Shown here piece after piece: positions 29,522 to 40,726 of a stretch of DNA of 64,000 nt. The translations under genes were made by a program, and so were the position numbers. The stretch comes from Leishmania donovani (lineage: Eukaryota > Euglenozoa > Kinetoplastea > Trypanosomatida > Trypanosomatidae), in NCBI RefSeq assembly GCF_000227135.1, contig NC_018262.1:795086-859085 (forward strand), read 5' to 3'. The notes beneath the pieces are model-generated. The model did no database searches. It saw only the letters and a program-made list of their open reading frames with translations, and was not told the DNA's origin. The number at the start of each line of letters is the position of its first letter. Position 1 is the first letter of the stretch.

Positions 29522-30970
29522 ATGCACAGCTCGCGGCGTTCACGTAGAGGGGAGCAGCAGCAAACACGCGAATTCAGCACCAGCGCTAGCGGCGCCGTCG
29601 AGGTAGTGCTTCGCTTTGCCGCCGCCGACGAAAAGACCAACCGCGGCGCTGGCATTCATGCTAAGGCTGACCGCGTCGCCAGCGAGCACAAGACAGAGCA
29701 GTGCATCGCACTCATAGACTACCATGCGCTCGACGACGACGAGATCAGCTTCAGGGCCGGCGATGTAATCAACGTAACAGGGAAGGGGACTGCCTCTGGG
29801 TTCTGGGAGGGTTACGTGGCCACCCCGGTCTCTCCCGCGCTCGCCACGGCCGAGCTCAGTGACGCGGAGCACAGCAGCTCTCTCTCGCACTCCCCCAGCG
29901 CCTCTCTGCTGTCGCCACAACCCCAGCAGCGCTGCACGCGCGGCCTCTTCCCGAACTGTCTCGTCACTTCCAACATGCGCCTCAAGCACTCCTTGTCACA
30001 CTACGCCTTGCAGAATGTTGCGCTGTGCCTGTACGCGTACCAGGCCACCGGCGATGGCGAAATGTCGTTCGTCCATGGCGACGTGATCACGGCGGTGCGG
30101 CCCAGCTCTTCACCGGGGTGGTGGTACGGCGTCAAAAGCGGCGGACCTGCGTGGGTGGCACCGGGCACGGCGGCCTCAAATCGTTTTGTCGATCCGGCGG
30201 CCGCCACCGATTTCTCTGAGTCCCGCGCAGTCCGAAAAACACAGGCGACGATGGATGCAGCGCTGCAAGGGGGCACCACCGCGCCAGCTGGTGACGGAAA
30301 AGGTGAGGAGCGCCTTTTTCCCACGAACTTCGTGACGTGTGACGTGGTGCAGGCCAACTTCAGCTTTGCCGGTCGCCAGCCGCACGAGCTGAGCTGCAAA
30401 GTCGGCGATATCATTCAGGTGCATCGCCGTTGGAATGATGGTTGGTGGGAAGGCTCCCTGCGCGGCCGCCGCGGCATCTTCCCGAGTAACTACACCATCC
30501 CTAATATCACCACAACAGCGCCTCCACTCTTTTGCGCGCGGTGCCGCACCGTCTACGCGTCCAGCATGTTCTACTCGGCATGCGCCACATGCATGGCGGA
30601 GGAGCGGGTCGAGGATGCGATGATGCAGGCCGTGGAAGCGTACGTGCGCGGCGAGGCAACAGAGCTCGACCTCTTCGCCAACGTCGACATCGGTCTACAC
30701 ACGCCGTCAGAGGCATCCTCTGTCAACGACGGTGAAGTCAGCGTTGACGGTGCCTTGAGGCAGTCTTCTCGCGAGGCTAGCCACGACGACTCGCGCAACT
30801 TGACGAGAGGCCTCAGCGTAGTCATCCCCAGCACCTGCAACGACGGGGGCACCTCTCGTCGGCGCCAGTGCCGCCGTAGCGGTAGCAGACCGTCTGAGGC
30901 TCGCGTTTCACTGCTCACGGAGAAGGACATGGCTGACTTGGCCTCCAACCGGGTGAAGCTGATGGAGTGA
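29522..30970 (+). CDS. Triple SH3-domain protein with a CxxC pair
   Basis: A 482-residue protein. SH3-1 (about 59-150) runs from ALIDYHALDDDEISFRAGD to GLFPNCLVTSN, with a Ser-rich insert of about 45 residues after WEGYV. SH3-2 (about 165-275) runs from LYAYQATGDGEMSFVHGD to RLFPTNFVTCD, with an insert of about 60 residues after WWYGV. SH3-3 (about 278-330) is compact: PHELSCKVGDIIQVHRRWND, WWEGSLRGRRGIFPSNY. Just downstream, CARC and CATC about 20 residues apart could bind zinc. The C-terminal third is Ser/Arg-rich. SH3 domains bind proline-rich ligands and are rare in trypanosomatids; an endocytic or cytoskeletal adaptor is inferred only. ATG 29522 directly follows a CAG at 29519-29521, so the leader would need an acceptor further upstream; the next in-frame ATG comes after SH3-1. 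Confidence 0.87.
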   Translation: MHSSRRSRRGEQQQTREFSTSASGAVEVVLRFAAADEKTNRGAGIHAKADRVASEHKTEQCIALIDYHALDDDEISFRAGDVINVTGKGTASGFWEGYVATPVSPALATAELSDAEHSSSLSHSPSASLLSPQPQQRCTRGLFPNCLVTSNMRLKHSLSHYALQNVALCLYAYQATGDGEMSFVHGDVITAVRPSSSPGWWYGVKSGGPAWVAPGTAASNRFVDPAAATDFSESRAVRKTQATMDAALQGGTTAPAGDGKGEERLFPTNFVTCDVVQANFSFAGRQPHELSCKVGDIIQVHRRWNDGWWEGSLRGRRGIFPSNYTIPNITTTAPPLFCARCRTVYASSMFYSACATCMAEERVEDAMMQAVEAYVRGEATELDLFANVDIGLHTPSEASSVNDGEVSVDGALRQSSREASHDDSRNLTRGLSVVIPSTCNDGGTSRRRQCRRSGSRPSEARVSLLTEKDMADLASNRVKLME

Positions 30971-31918
30971 CCCCTCCCCACACCGATCCCACGGAATGTG
31001 CTGCCTTTCTTTGTGTGCGCGCTGTGTGGGGATGAAGAATGGACATGAGGGAAGAAAAGGGGTGGGGGAGACATCGGCGACATGACGACACTTCGTGAAT
31101 TTCGTCTCACTGAGCCACTACCTCATCGTCCAAACACTTGAAGTTGCACTACAGGCGCTGCAGTGGGCCATCATTAGGAGTTGGTCAGGTGCGCCAGAGA
31201 AGGAGCGCGTGTGGCTATTAAAAAAGAAAGCGAGGAGAGCGGACGTGCTGCTGCCTTTGTTGTCATTTTCTCTCCTCCCCTACGCTTACACCTCTTCTGT
31301 GGTTCCACCTCCATGTGCTCCGTGCTGCTTGGCACCTATCGTTCTTCTTGCTCCCCTCCTTCCCCCCGCTCGCTCCATTCCCCTCTCGCTTCTCCTGCGC
31401 TGCTTGGTGTCGTACTCCAGTTCAGAACATAAAAAAAAAAACATCCTTTTTTTTCGCAACCCACGTATGCCTGTCGTGCAACACAGTCGTACGCAGGGTT
31501 GCTACTCTTCTCGCACGGTCGTGCTGTGTTGCCTGAGGGCCACCACCGTCTGTCACACCTTTCGCCCTTACTAACAGGGCATAGCGTACAAGGCAGGCTG
31601 GCGCGTGATGCTCTGTAACTTGCATCCACTGTGCACACATCGCCTTCACTGCGTTCTTCGGCTTCCTTATTTCCGTTTCACCATCGCTGTGCTGGACTCC
31701 TATTTCGTGTGATTCTACTCGTCGTGAAAACAGCACGAGTGAAGGTTCACATAGACCTCCCTGAGCGGCCATAGACACCAGCAGCTCTTCGGCTGACCAA
31801 CCGCGTGCGCCGCCGCCTCTCTCCCTGGTAGCCCGCCTTCGGCGAGGAAGGCTACCAACGACGCGGAGAGCTGAACAGGAGCCCCGATACGCCCCACCAC
31901 AACGAAGAAGGACCCGCC
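30971..31918. other. Intergenic region, no gene seen
   Basis: About 0.95 kb. T/C-rich between 31260 and 31420, with A and T runs at 31431-31455. No coding-quality frame; acceptor AGs for the next gene are likely in 31560-31900 but not resolvable by eye. Confidence 0.65.
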
Positions 31919-34033
31919 ATGCCGCCCAAGAAAGTCAAGGATCTAGCGAATGCTCCTGTGCTCAAGATGGCACACGAGGAGCAGGTGCAGCTCCTGTCTG
32001 ATGCGCTACTTCGAGAGTACATGCACCGTCGCGGCTTCCTCGCGACCTTGAAGGCGTTTGATGTGGAGCATCCGCGCGACGCAAACACGATCTCCTCGCG
32101 CGCGCTCATGTCCGACCTCATGGCGCTCAACCCTGACGATCAGCAGCGCATGAAAGGCGAGGGCATTGAAACAATCATGGAGATGCTGTGCAACTTGCGC
32201 GTTGAGCGCCGACTAGAAACGGAGAGGCTGATAGCTGAGGCGCACATGCCGCTGCCACAGGTGCCCGCCAACTACGAAGCACTCAAAAATAAGCAAGCTG
32301 CGCGAGAGGCTCGAATAGAGGAGAGACAGCTGCGAAAAGTGTCCTCCAAGAAGAAGCCCAAGGTGTTCACTTCCGCAACGAGAGATCATGAGCTCGAAGG
32401 GGCCGGCGACGCACCCCAGCGGAACAACAGCAGGCACAGCAAGCGCCACCAGCACCGCTCGGTCACCTCGCCAAGCGGCGCGTCCCGCGGGAAAGAGTTG
32501 GCTGGCATCACGATGGACGACTTGCTTGACAGCTCGCATGGTAGCAGCAACAATGTCGAAGAACACTTCAGCCGAGACAAAGAGGAGGAGGGCGGCAGCA
32601 GCTCCGACAGCCACAACGCAGAGCGGCCCGGCGCGAGATCAGCTGCCACGTCGACTGCGTCGCATGCAGGTCTGTCCTCGTCGAGGATTGAGAACACACC
32701 AGCCACCCAACCTGCTTGGATGGAGGTTGCCGCGAAGCAGAAGTCATGGTTGACGAAAGGGAATGGTGGTGGCGGTGGAGCGCAACAGAGGCCCTCTGAC
32801 GACGAGGGTGACGATGATGACGGTGCGGTCGACAGCGAGGCGGACGAGGACAGCGACGACGGTGTCGAAGGCCTTGGAGGAGCTGCAATGACGGCAGAGC
32901 AGCGAGAGCAGCTCTGTGCCGCTTTTCAGCTTCTCTGCGGCTTTGACGGCAGCTTGCACAAGGCCGTTCTGGAGCAAGGCTTTACCTTCGACGACTGCGC
33001 CGACTGCGCCCTTATCCAGTGGCAGCGAGGCGGCTGCGACGGGGTTATTGCACCGATTCAAGCCTTTGTGGCTGCCTACTACTATGAGCGCGAAGTGTAT
33101 GTGGGCAAGGAGAAGCGCCAGCGCGAATGCCTTGCCAAGGCGTTGTGCACTTCGCTGGAGCAGGCACAGCCGAACGCTGCCAAGATTGTGCTGCTCGACA
33201 GCGTGTGGAAGACCGAGCGTGGCGGCTCTCGCTACACACGCAGCCACGTTCTGCGGCAGGCGGAGAAGCCTCGCACGCGATGCTGGGCGAAGATGACGAG
33301 CATGCAGGAGGTCACTGAGGTTCTACGCGACACACTACTCACCGAGGAGCGCTGGATGAAGCCACGCGGCGGGGGCGTTGCGAGCTTCTTGTTCTCACTG
33401 CTCGTCTCGCGCGGGGTGGATGTGGTGCAGCAGGAGCTCACAAAGGCGAGCACCGCCGATAGCGGGCGTCCGTCGCTGCTTCTTCCCATGTCTGGCCGCG
33501 CGACGCTGGGCCTCGTCAATCTTGTCTTGACGGGTCGCGCCATTTTTTTTCGTCACAACGGGGTGCGGAACGGGAATGAAGTGGGGTACTCTTCCAGACT
33601 CCGCTGCGGGCTTCTCTGCGGCGATTCTGCCGCCGATTTGGACGACCACGACCGAGCCGCTGCCGTCAGTGCGGCGTCGTCGTCTCCGCTTTCCTACACG
33701 AATGCAACGGAGCCGCAATTTCCCAGCTGGGTGGTATGGCACCGGGAGAGCTTCGCGAATTTGTATATGCCCAAAGATACGCGGCAGCTTTTTCAACAAA
33801 AGCTGAATTTGGGTGGGAACGCATCTGTCGATCTGGTCTACTGGGACGCCGCAACGGAGGACGAGGAATTCCCTCTGACGGTGACGGTGCGCAGCATCGT
33901 CTTCGGTGCCGGCAGCGGCAGCGGTGGTGGTGCGCGTAACGCCAAGTCGTTCGTTAACACCGCCATCACATCGGTTCCAGCGTGGTCGTCGGCGGTGATT
34001 GACTGGAGAGGGAAGGCGCCTCTCCGAGATTGA
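31919..34033 (+). CDS. LisH plus MINDY-type (DUF4205) protein, probable catalytically dead deubiquitinase
   Basis: A 704-residue protein starting in good context (GCCATGC). A LisH-like dimerisation segment lies at about 20-52 (LLREYMHRRGFLATLKAF). A basic then acidic low-complexity linker (about 110-320) follows. Residues about 330-695 resemble the MINDY-3/MINDY-4 deubiquitinase fold: GGCDGVIAPIQAF (371-383), GGGVASFLFSLLVSRG, LGLVNLVLTGRAIFF, FPSWVVWHRESFANLY, and near the end VDLVYWDAA. In active relatives the first motif is GGPC with Cys as nucleophile, and a His precedes Phe in the S-H-F motif. Here the aligned positions appear to be Asp374 and Ser611, with Cys373 and His608 displaced. 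Active MINDY enzymes cleave K48-linked ubiquitin chains; this one is predicted to bind without cleaving, or to use a shifted nucleophile. Human motifs are from memory. Confidence 0.8.
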   Translation: MPPKKVKDLANAPVLKMAHEEQVQLLSDALLREYMHRRGFLATLKAFDVEHPRDANTISSRALMSDLMALNPDDQQRMKGEGIETIMEMLCNLRVERRLETERLIAEAHMPLPQVPANYEALKNKQAAREARIEERQLRKVSSKKKPKVFTSATRDHELEGAGDAPQRNNSRHSKRHQHRSVTSPSGASRGKELAGITMDDLLDSSHGSSNNVEEHFSRDKEEEGGSSSDSHNAERPGARSAATSTASHAGLSSSRIENTPATQPAWMEVAAKQKSWLTKGNGGGGGAQQRPSDDEGDDDDGAVDSEADEDSDDGVEGLGGAAMTAEQREQLCAAFQLLCGFDGSLHKAVLEQGFTFDDCADCALIQWQRGGCDGVIAPIQAFVAAYYYEREVYVGKEKRQRECLAKALCTSLEQAQPNAAKIVLLDSVWKTERGGSRYTRSHVLRQAEKPRTRCWAKMTSMQEVTEVLRDTLLTEERWMKPRGGGVASFLFSLLVSRGVDVVQQELTKASTADSGRPSLLLPMSGRATLGLVNLVLTGRAIFFRHNGVRNGNEVGYSSRLRCGLLCGDSAADLDDHDRAAAVSAASSSPLSYTNATEPQFPSWVVWHRESFANLYMPKDTRQLFQQKLNLGGNASVDLVYWDAATEDEEFPLTVTVRSIVFGAGSGSGGGARNAKSFVNTAITSVPAWSSAVIDWRGKAPLRD

Positions 34034-34900
34034 GCGCGGCGAGGCGAGCGTTTGGGCAACTCTACAGTGACTTGACATGCACACCGATGGCATGGCCTAC
34101 GAGGCGCGCCAAGACGTGTGCGTTTACGTATATATGAGTGAACGTGTGCTGATCCACACCTCTCCGGCTCTTCCACCATGCTTCACCTTTTGTTGTCGCG
34201 ACGGCTTCCAGGGTATGCTGGCTTGTTCTTGTTCTCTCTCAATGCGTGTGCAAGTATAGGTCGCCTGGTTTTTGTTCTCCCTGTTATTTTTTCCTCCTTG
34301 TGCCGCTGCGTCGTGCGCTTTTTGGCTCTCCTCCCCTTCTTCCCCCGCCCCGCCTTGGCTGTTGTTCTTGTTGCTGCTGCGCGTTCGCTCCGGCCACGCG
34401 CCCTCCTCTCTCCCTCATTGAGTACCGTAATACCCACTCCCCTTTCCCTTCCCCTCTTCTCGGAAGGTGACCAGACGAACCACAAAGAAGGAGAGAGGAA
34501 CATCACAGATTCCCCCTTTCCCCCGAAAAAAAAATCCGCTCTCACATATTACGGTATATATGCACCTAGGAACGAGGGAAGGATGGCAAATCTCGTTTCT
34601 CTTGCACCACCCTCTTTTTATGATCTGCAGTTGGTACGTGAGGTCAGATCCCGCCGCCGCCCCCTCCCCTTCATCCTCCTCTCCCCTGAATGACGGACAA
34701 GAAACCAAAAGCGGTGGTTTCCTATGGGTGGTGCCCGGAGAAGCGATTGGTGATGTGTTGATTCTAGGGTCAACCATACATCCGCTTCCTTCTCTGAAGT
34801 TTTCCTTTCTCGTTTTTTTCGTCCCACACATCAGTCACACCCTTCCCCGATGGCGCCGGCCGCCTCCCTGTGGTATCAGGGTCCAATGCCCACTCTGCAC
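34034..34900. other. Intergenic region, no gene seen
   Basis: 3' UTR and spacer after the LisH-MINDY gene. T/C-rich between 34265 and 34480, with an A run at 34525-34534. No supported gene. Confidence 0.6.
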
Positions 34901-35301
34901 GGAAGCCAAGAGCCTGGCGCCTGCACTCGGGTACAGCTGGCGGACTCTTGGCGTCAGCGGGCAGGTCTGGGCTGGCGCTGCGCCGAAGAGGCTTGCGGTC
35001 ATGGCCGCTACGATTGGGCCAGCTTGCTACGAGTCGTGTCGTCGATTCGACAAACATATGCATCCACCCCCTGCTTTTCTGCCTTAGCTGCGTTGCGGTA
35101 ATGCTGAGCGTAGTCTTTGGCCTGGCCTGCGCTGTACGCGGTAGCACTGCAATGGGCTGCGCGGCACCAAGCGGCGCTGGTTGGGCCGGTTCCTTAACAT
35201 AGCCGCCGTGCAGCAGAGGTAAGCGAGCTGTGGTTGCATGCGTAGAAATACACACATATATATATATATATATTGTTGGCGTGCTTGTAGTGGTAGTAGA
35301 G
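34901..35301 (+). repeat. 401-bp dispersed repeat, + oriented copy
   Basis: Nearly identical over 401 bases to the reverse complement of 62086-62486, with only scattered substitutions and no obvious length change. One end is a TA tract preceded by CACACA, then a stretch containing TGTAGTGGTAGTAGAG; the other end is GC-rich. I see no poly(A) tail and no coding potential. It could be a short retroposon (SIDER-like) or another mobile repeat; I cannot confirm the family from sequence alone. Confidence 0.8.
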
Positions 35302-36950
35302 ACTTTGAGGGAATAACAAAACTTCCAGCCGCGAGGTTTGATGACTGCTCTTCTCTTTTTCCCGCTGCTTCTCCTTAGAAATCGTGTGCCCTCTTGTAGC
35401 GGGTCTCCGCTATTTCTTTCGGATGGCTTTTGACGGCGACGTACAGGTGCATATATATATGTGTGTGTGTGTAGGTGGGGGGGGGGCGTAGTAGCTCCCT
35501 TTCCCTCTCCTAGGCTGGGGAGGATGTTAACAGGCTTTACGATCTTGTTTGTGAGCTCAACTCAGTCCCAGCCAACCAGCCCCGCCATTCTGGCCACCGT
35601 GAGAGACATGATGAACAAGGAATAGTGAACCCTGTATTCTCGTAGAAGTCATCGGAAATATGAGCAGCGATTCCGTGAGAGTGGAGCGCAGAAGCCGGCC
35701 TCCTCCTCTCCCCTGCCTGGCGGCGTCAAACGCGTTTGGTGGCATCGCCCTATAACAGGCCAGCGAACGGGAAGGAGCCCCTTGAAAGTTACCTGCTTCC
35801 CCCCTCTTATTCCCATCACTCCCTGTCTCTGATCTCACACCAGCGAAGGCAGGAGCTATTCGTGTACATCTATGTGTATTATTATGTGCACAGAAACATT
35901 CATCCGTAAGCAGGGTAGGCATCATGCTTGGGTTGACGTCGGTGATGCAGCGCATTCGTTTTTGTCTGCGTGCGTGTGCGTATGCGAAGACCGCAGCAGC
36001 GCCCTTTGCCTGTCGCATGCGCGGCTCTCATCCAGGCCTTACCACCTGTTTCTTTGCAGCGTTCCTTTCCCCCCTTCTCCGCTCCTCTTCTTCCATCACC
36101 GTATGCTACCTTGTGCGAACCTTTCGTCTACGCCGATCTACAACCGCACCCAAACCTGCTTCGTTCGCCATCTTCCCGCTTCCCACCCACTCAAACGCCA
36201 GTTCAACGCCCGCCTCTGTCCCGTACTTTGGCACCCCCGCTGTAACGTCTGCTCATCGCCATTCTATTACCACTGCCCTCCTCCCCTTTCAACTCACACA
36301 GGCACTGTCCATCAGCTGCAAGAGGGTGTGCTTCGTGCCACAAGCTCTCTGCGCGTTTGTCTCTTGTTGGTGAGTTTGGCATCCGCCTCATGGTACCGGC
36401 CCGACTCGTTCTCGGCCCCTTTCTCCCCCTTTCTCCTCACCTCTCCCCAGCGTTCGAGCTTGGCCCACCTCCCCATTCTCCACTCATTCTGCTACTGCTG
36501 TTTGTTGTTGCCTCGTGGTGCCTAGCGCTTCTTCCCCTTTCCTTCGTGTTTGGCCTTTGGCTCTCCTCCCTGAGCAGGTGTGCTTCAGCTTCTTCTTTTG
36601 TGTGCGCGTCCTTTTACGCTGTTGTAGCTGATCATCGTCACCGCATCTCACCATAGACCGAAGGGGCATCGTGGACAGTCGTGTGCTGCGTGCGCTGTTC
36701 TACAGTGTGCGCCACACACGTGTGCGCGACCCCCTCCCCCTTTCCCATTGGCGAGCAGAAACCGCGCAGTGTTCGCCATCCATCTCTGCTTGTTTGGCGC
36801 CCTAATTTTTCATTTACTTTTCTCGCGCTCTCGTCGTCGTTGCGTCGCCATTCCGGCTCATCATTCTTTCGTTTGTGTGCGTGTGTGCGTCTCTCTCTGG
36901 GCCCGTTTGGTCTTTGCTGCCACTGGTGGCACCCCTCCCCCCCCCCCCCA
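35302..36950. other. Intergenic region, no gene seen
   Basis: Contains a TA/TG tract with a G run near 35452-35488, then pyrimidine-rich sequence from about 36040. The long open frame at 35872-36525 is rich in Leu, Ser, Pro and Phe as expected from CT-rich DNA and is not convincing. Confidence 0.6.
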
Positions 36951-37049
36951 NNNNNNNNNNNNNNNNNNNNNNNNNNNNNNNNNNNNNNNNNNNNNNNNNN
37001 NNNNNNNNNNNNNNNNNNNNNNNNNNNNNNNNNNNNNNNNNNNNNNNNN
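36951..37049. other. Assembly gap, 99 N
   Basis: 99 N between a C run (36937-36949) and a T run plus long C runs (37050-37096). Homopolymers probably caused the break; the flanks share no long duplication. Confidence 0.98.
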
Positions 37050-40000
37050 CCCTTTTTTTTTTTGCCCCCCCCCTTGCCCCCCCCCCCCCCCCCCCCACAC
37101 ACACGAACACCGACACAGACAGACGCTCTTTTCCTCTCCAAGGAAAAAAGGGAGCAAGGGAGGTGAACGAGAAACAAGCACGCACCAACAAGCAAAGCTA
37201 TAAGAAAGAGAGGAAATCGGAAACGCCACCAACAGGAAAAAAAATTATTATTATTATTTTTTTTTTGTCTGCCGTGTTTGTTCAAACGAAGAAAAAAGGA
37301 AAACGATAAACGTAAAAAATCCGCTGAAAAAAAAACAGAAGATTAAGAAAGCATCAGGCACCGGAGAGAAAGGGAACAGACCTGCATCCACTGTCTGCCC
37401 CCTCCCCACCTCCCCCCTTTCCCTCCCACTTGTTCACCATTGCGTACGCGTTCCTGTATCTCTGTGTGTGTGTGCTCGCGTGCGCGTTAGTCATTTGCAA
37501 GGAAGGGGAAAACAGAAGAATAGGACGCAGAACAAACCCCCAACAAAAGCGAAGTCGTAACAGCAAAGGGGCCCGAAACACACACACAAAAAAACGTGAC
37601 CACTAACCGCTCATTTCAATTCGCTTCTTCCTTTCCACCGCGGCGCCTTTCTCCGTGCGAGTGTGTTTGTGTGCATCTGTGAGCTTCCCTATTCCGTCTT
37701 TCCTTTTCGTCTCCACCTGATTCACCGAATTCGACTTAAAGCTCCGCACGTTCCCATCTCTTCCTCCTTCCTGTTTTTCTCTCTGCGGTTTTCTATCATT
37801 GTCTTCATCTCTCTCTTTTTGCTTGGCTTGCCACTTGGCGTGTGTGTTTGGCTCGGTTTCGAGCGCTGAGTGCCCCTTCTCTGTTTGTCACTTTTCTCCT
37901 TCCTTTCCCCTTTTTGTAGTTTGGCTTTCTTTTCTTCGTATCTTTGTTCGGCTTGTCCTTTGACCTGCCCCTGCCATCTTCCTCTCTCGTACCCCTGTTC
38001 TACTGCCACGATCACTACCTACGGCGACCAAGAACACCCTTCTCTCTTCTCCCAAGTGAGGACTCCTTTTTTGTTGTTTTTACTTACTGTTTTTTTTTTT
38101 GTCGCTTTCATCGCTGCCGCTTTCTTTTGTGTGCTCCACTCCCTCTATCCCTCACCTTTTATTTTCCCCTCCATCAAGGCGATACGAACATCTAACACGA
38201 CAGCGACGCTCTGTTGGTTTGTGAGGGTTTCTTCTGTTTTTTTTTTTCGTGTTCTTTTTTTTCTTGGATCTCTTCCCCACCCCTGTTTTCTCATCTCTTT
38301 TTCCCCCACTTTTTTTTTGTTGTGTAAGTTGGATTTTAATTGTCATCTCCTTTTCTTGCTATAACTCCCTCCGTGTTGTTCGTAGCGCCACACTCACCCC
38401 ATTTTTACTTGCTTTCTTTGTCTCGCCTCTTGTCCTCTTGTAGTTTTATATTTGGCGCGTCGTTTTGGCGCGCTCCCTCTCTCTTCTTATGAAGAGACGG
38501 GCAAAAAAAGACGAGGGAAAGGAAAGGCGAGCACAGTCTTCCGCTTTATTAGAGCTTTGACTGTCGTTTTCTTTTTTTTTTTGCGCTCGTTTCGGTGGTC
38601 TGCGTCTTCTTTGTACTCCCCAACGCCAACCCAGTCTCCCACCGCCGGTCTCTTGAAAGTGGTCTGCCCCGTTTTTCCGAGGCCTTCTCCTTCCGTCAGT
38701 ATTTTCTTTTGTTCTCTGTGCCCTCTGTGCCCCCCCCTCCTTTTGCCTCTCTTGTCTTTGTTGTTCCTTTCTCTTTGCTTTGTGCGTTCCAAGTCACGGT
38801 ATATCAGAACATCAAGAGAAGGAAGCGGACCGCCTTTGCACGGATCTCTCTGCTTCTCCCTCATTTTTCTTTTGTTGTCTTCGCTTCTCAGAGCTTTTTC
38901 CACCACCCCGAAACCCGGGCACACTCTACTAGGACTTGTTACTACCCTCTCCTCCCTTTTCCCCTGCCTTTCGTCGTCTATCTCTTTCATTTTCCTGATC
39001 TGAGACAAGGAGACACTGCAAACAAAGAACAGCAAAACTGCCGTCTCTGTGTCTTCTCGTTGTCCTTGCACTGTATTGACACTCCCTTCTTCCTCTTTAC
39101 TGTCGGCTTTTGTTGTTATTCTGATTTTCTTACTTTCACGGCGTGGCTTGCCTACTCGTGTTCCGTGGCTTTACCTTTTTCTACTGCATAAAAGGTCATA
39201 GGCACAAAGCGGTGTGCATCACTGAACGGCTTTCTGAAGACCAAGGAACATCACAACGCGGACTGCGGATTCAAGCGCCCATTTAGAGTCGCAAAAGCAG
39301 AGGAAAAGGGGGAAACAAAAGAGACGGCTTGCGGTGGGGGTCTACATTGCGAGAAAGCACGAGAAGCAAGTGCAAACCGCCATTACAGCCGTCTTGTTTT
39401 CTTTCCCTCTTACAACTCTATTCATGTATTGCTCTCTTCCTTTCTCTGTCGTACGCTTTTCCTTTGTGTGTCTTGGCAATCAAAAGTGGTAGAATAATTC
39501 CGTACTTCCCCGGTATTTTCTCCCTCTCCCCACTCCTCCCACTCTTCACCTCGAAGACGCTGCGCACTCTCTTACGGACAAACCAGTAGATCATCGGAGG
39601 CGGACACACAACGAAGCGACGAAATATAAGCACAGTCACCTGCCGGATAAGTGTCTCTCCTCTTTTTTCCTCTCCTCCTCGTCCTCTATCTTGTCGTTGC
39701 TTCCGCCGCCATCATTGCTCCCTGGCCCATCCACCTTCGTCCCTTTTTGTGTTTTTTTTTTTTTAAATCTCATTTACTCTTACATTTTTCTGGGTTTCTG
39801 GCTGTTTTATTATTTAGTTGCTTGTGTGCGTGTGCGTGTGTGTGAGGGTTGTCTGTGTGGCTTTGCGTGTGTATCCTCCTATTCGTCCCCTTCGTTGTGG
39901 GACAACCAACGGCGAAACGCAAAACCATTCATCAGAGGATTCAGAGATCGGAGGTGTACGATTGCCCTCGCCGATCCACCTGCGCCCCATCCTGCTTGTC

Positions 40001-40489
40001 GACCCGTTTCGCTTTTTGCCGTCAGAGTTCGTCCAAATCATCGTCATTCCCCCCCCCCCACCTCCTTTCCCAACGCCTCTCGTCCACTGGTGGCTTTTCT
40101 TTGTTTCGGCTCTCCCGCTTTTCCTTTGTGCATGCATTGAGCTGGTGTGGGGGGGTGCGCGAGCTTCCACGTCACCGCCTTCTTTGTTCTGGCTTTTCTT
40201 TCCCTTGTCAGCCTTTAAGAAACGCAAAGCTGGCAAAGGCCGATCTCACGCACGGCGACCACCACCAAAAGCCCCTGTTCTCTTCGTTCTTCTGCACGAG
40301 GGGGGGGGAGAGAGAGAGGAACGAGGAAGCGCCGCCCTCCACGTTGTTACGGGTGTGCAGTAGCGATACACAGCCTTGGAAAGTAGGGAAAAAAGTGCGA
40401 GAAAAAAAGCAGCCGCACCCGCTGTCCATAGGGTACCTCTGTTCTCTGAAGCGACATCGTTACATCCATCAGCCGTTGTAGACGATTCC

Positions 40490-40513
40490 TATATATATAT
40501 ATATATATATATT
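40490..40513. repeat. (TA)n microsatellite
   Basis: About twelve TA units, 300 bases upstream of the ATPase start. Confidence 0.9.
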
Positions 40514-40688
40514 ATTCTTGTTTTCGTTTTGTGTTGCTCCCTCTATTTTGCTTGAAGCTTGTGCGTGTGCACTGCGTTGAGGAGCATTTTTCTTCTTTTC
40601 CGTTTCGCATTATTATCAGCCGACATCTTTTGAGCGGTACTCTACGCTCAGAGCGGCTACCTTCCAACGCATCAAAGCTCCCTGACAG

Positions 40689-40692
40689 ACCA

Positions 40693-40723
<31 letters not shown>

Positions 40724-40726
40724 CAC
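40689..40726. repeat. (CA)n microsatellite
   Basis: CA dinucleotides with one CC interruption, followed by GGACAC-type units, in the probable 5' UTR of the ATPase gene. Confidence 0.9.

Noticed and set aside
35872..36525. 217-codon frame in the 34-41 kb interval
   Set aside because: Composition follows the CT bias of the DNA (Leu, Ser, Pro, Phe, Cys) and no domain is visible.
37870..39191. Several hydrophobic frames that resemble membrane proteins
   Set aside because: The hydrophobicity is caused by TTT/CTT-rich polypyrimidine DNA; no start context or codon bias supports them.
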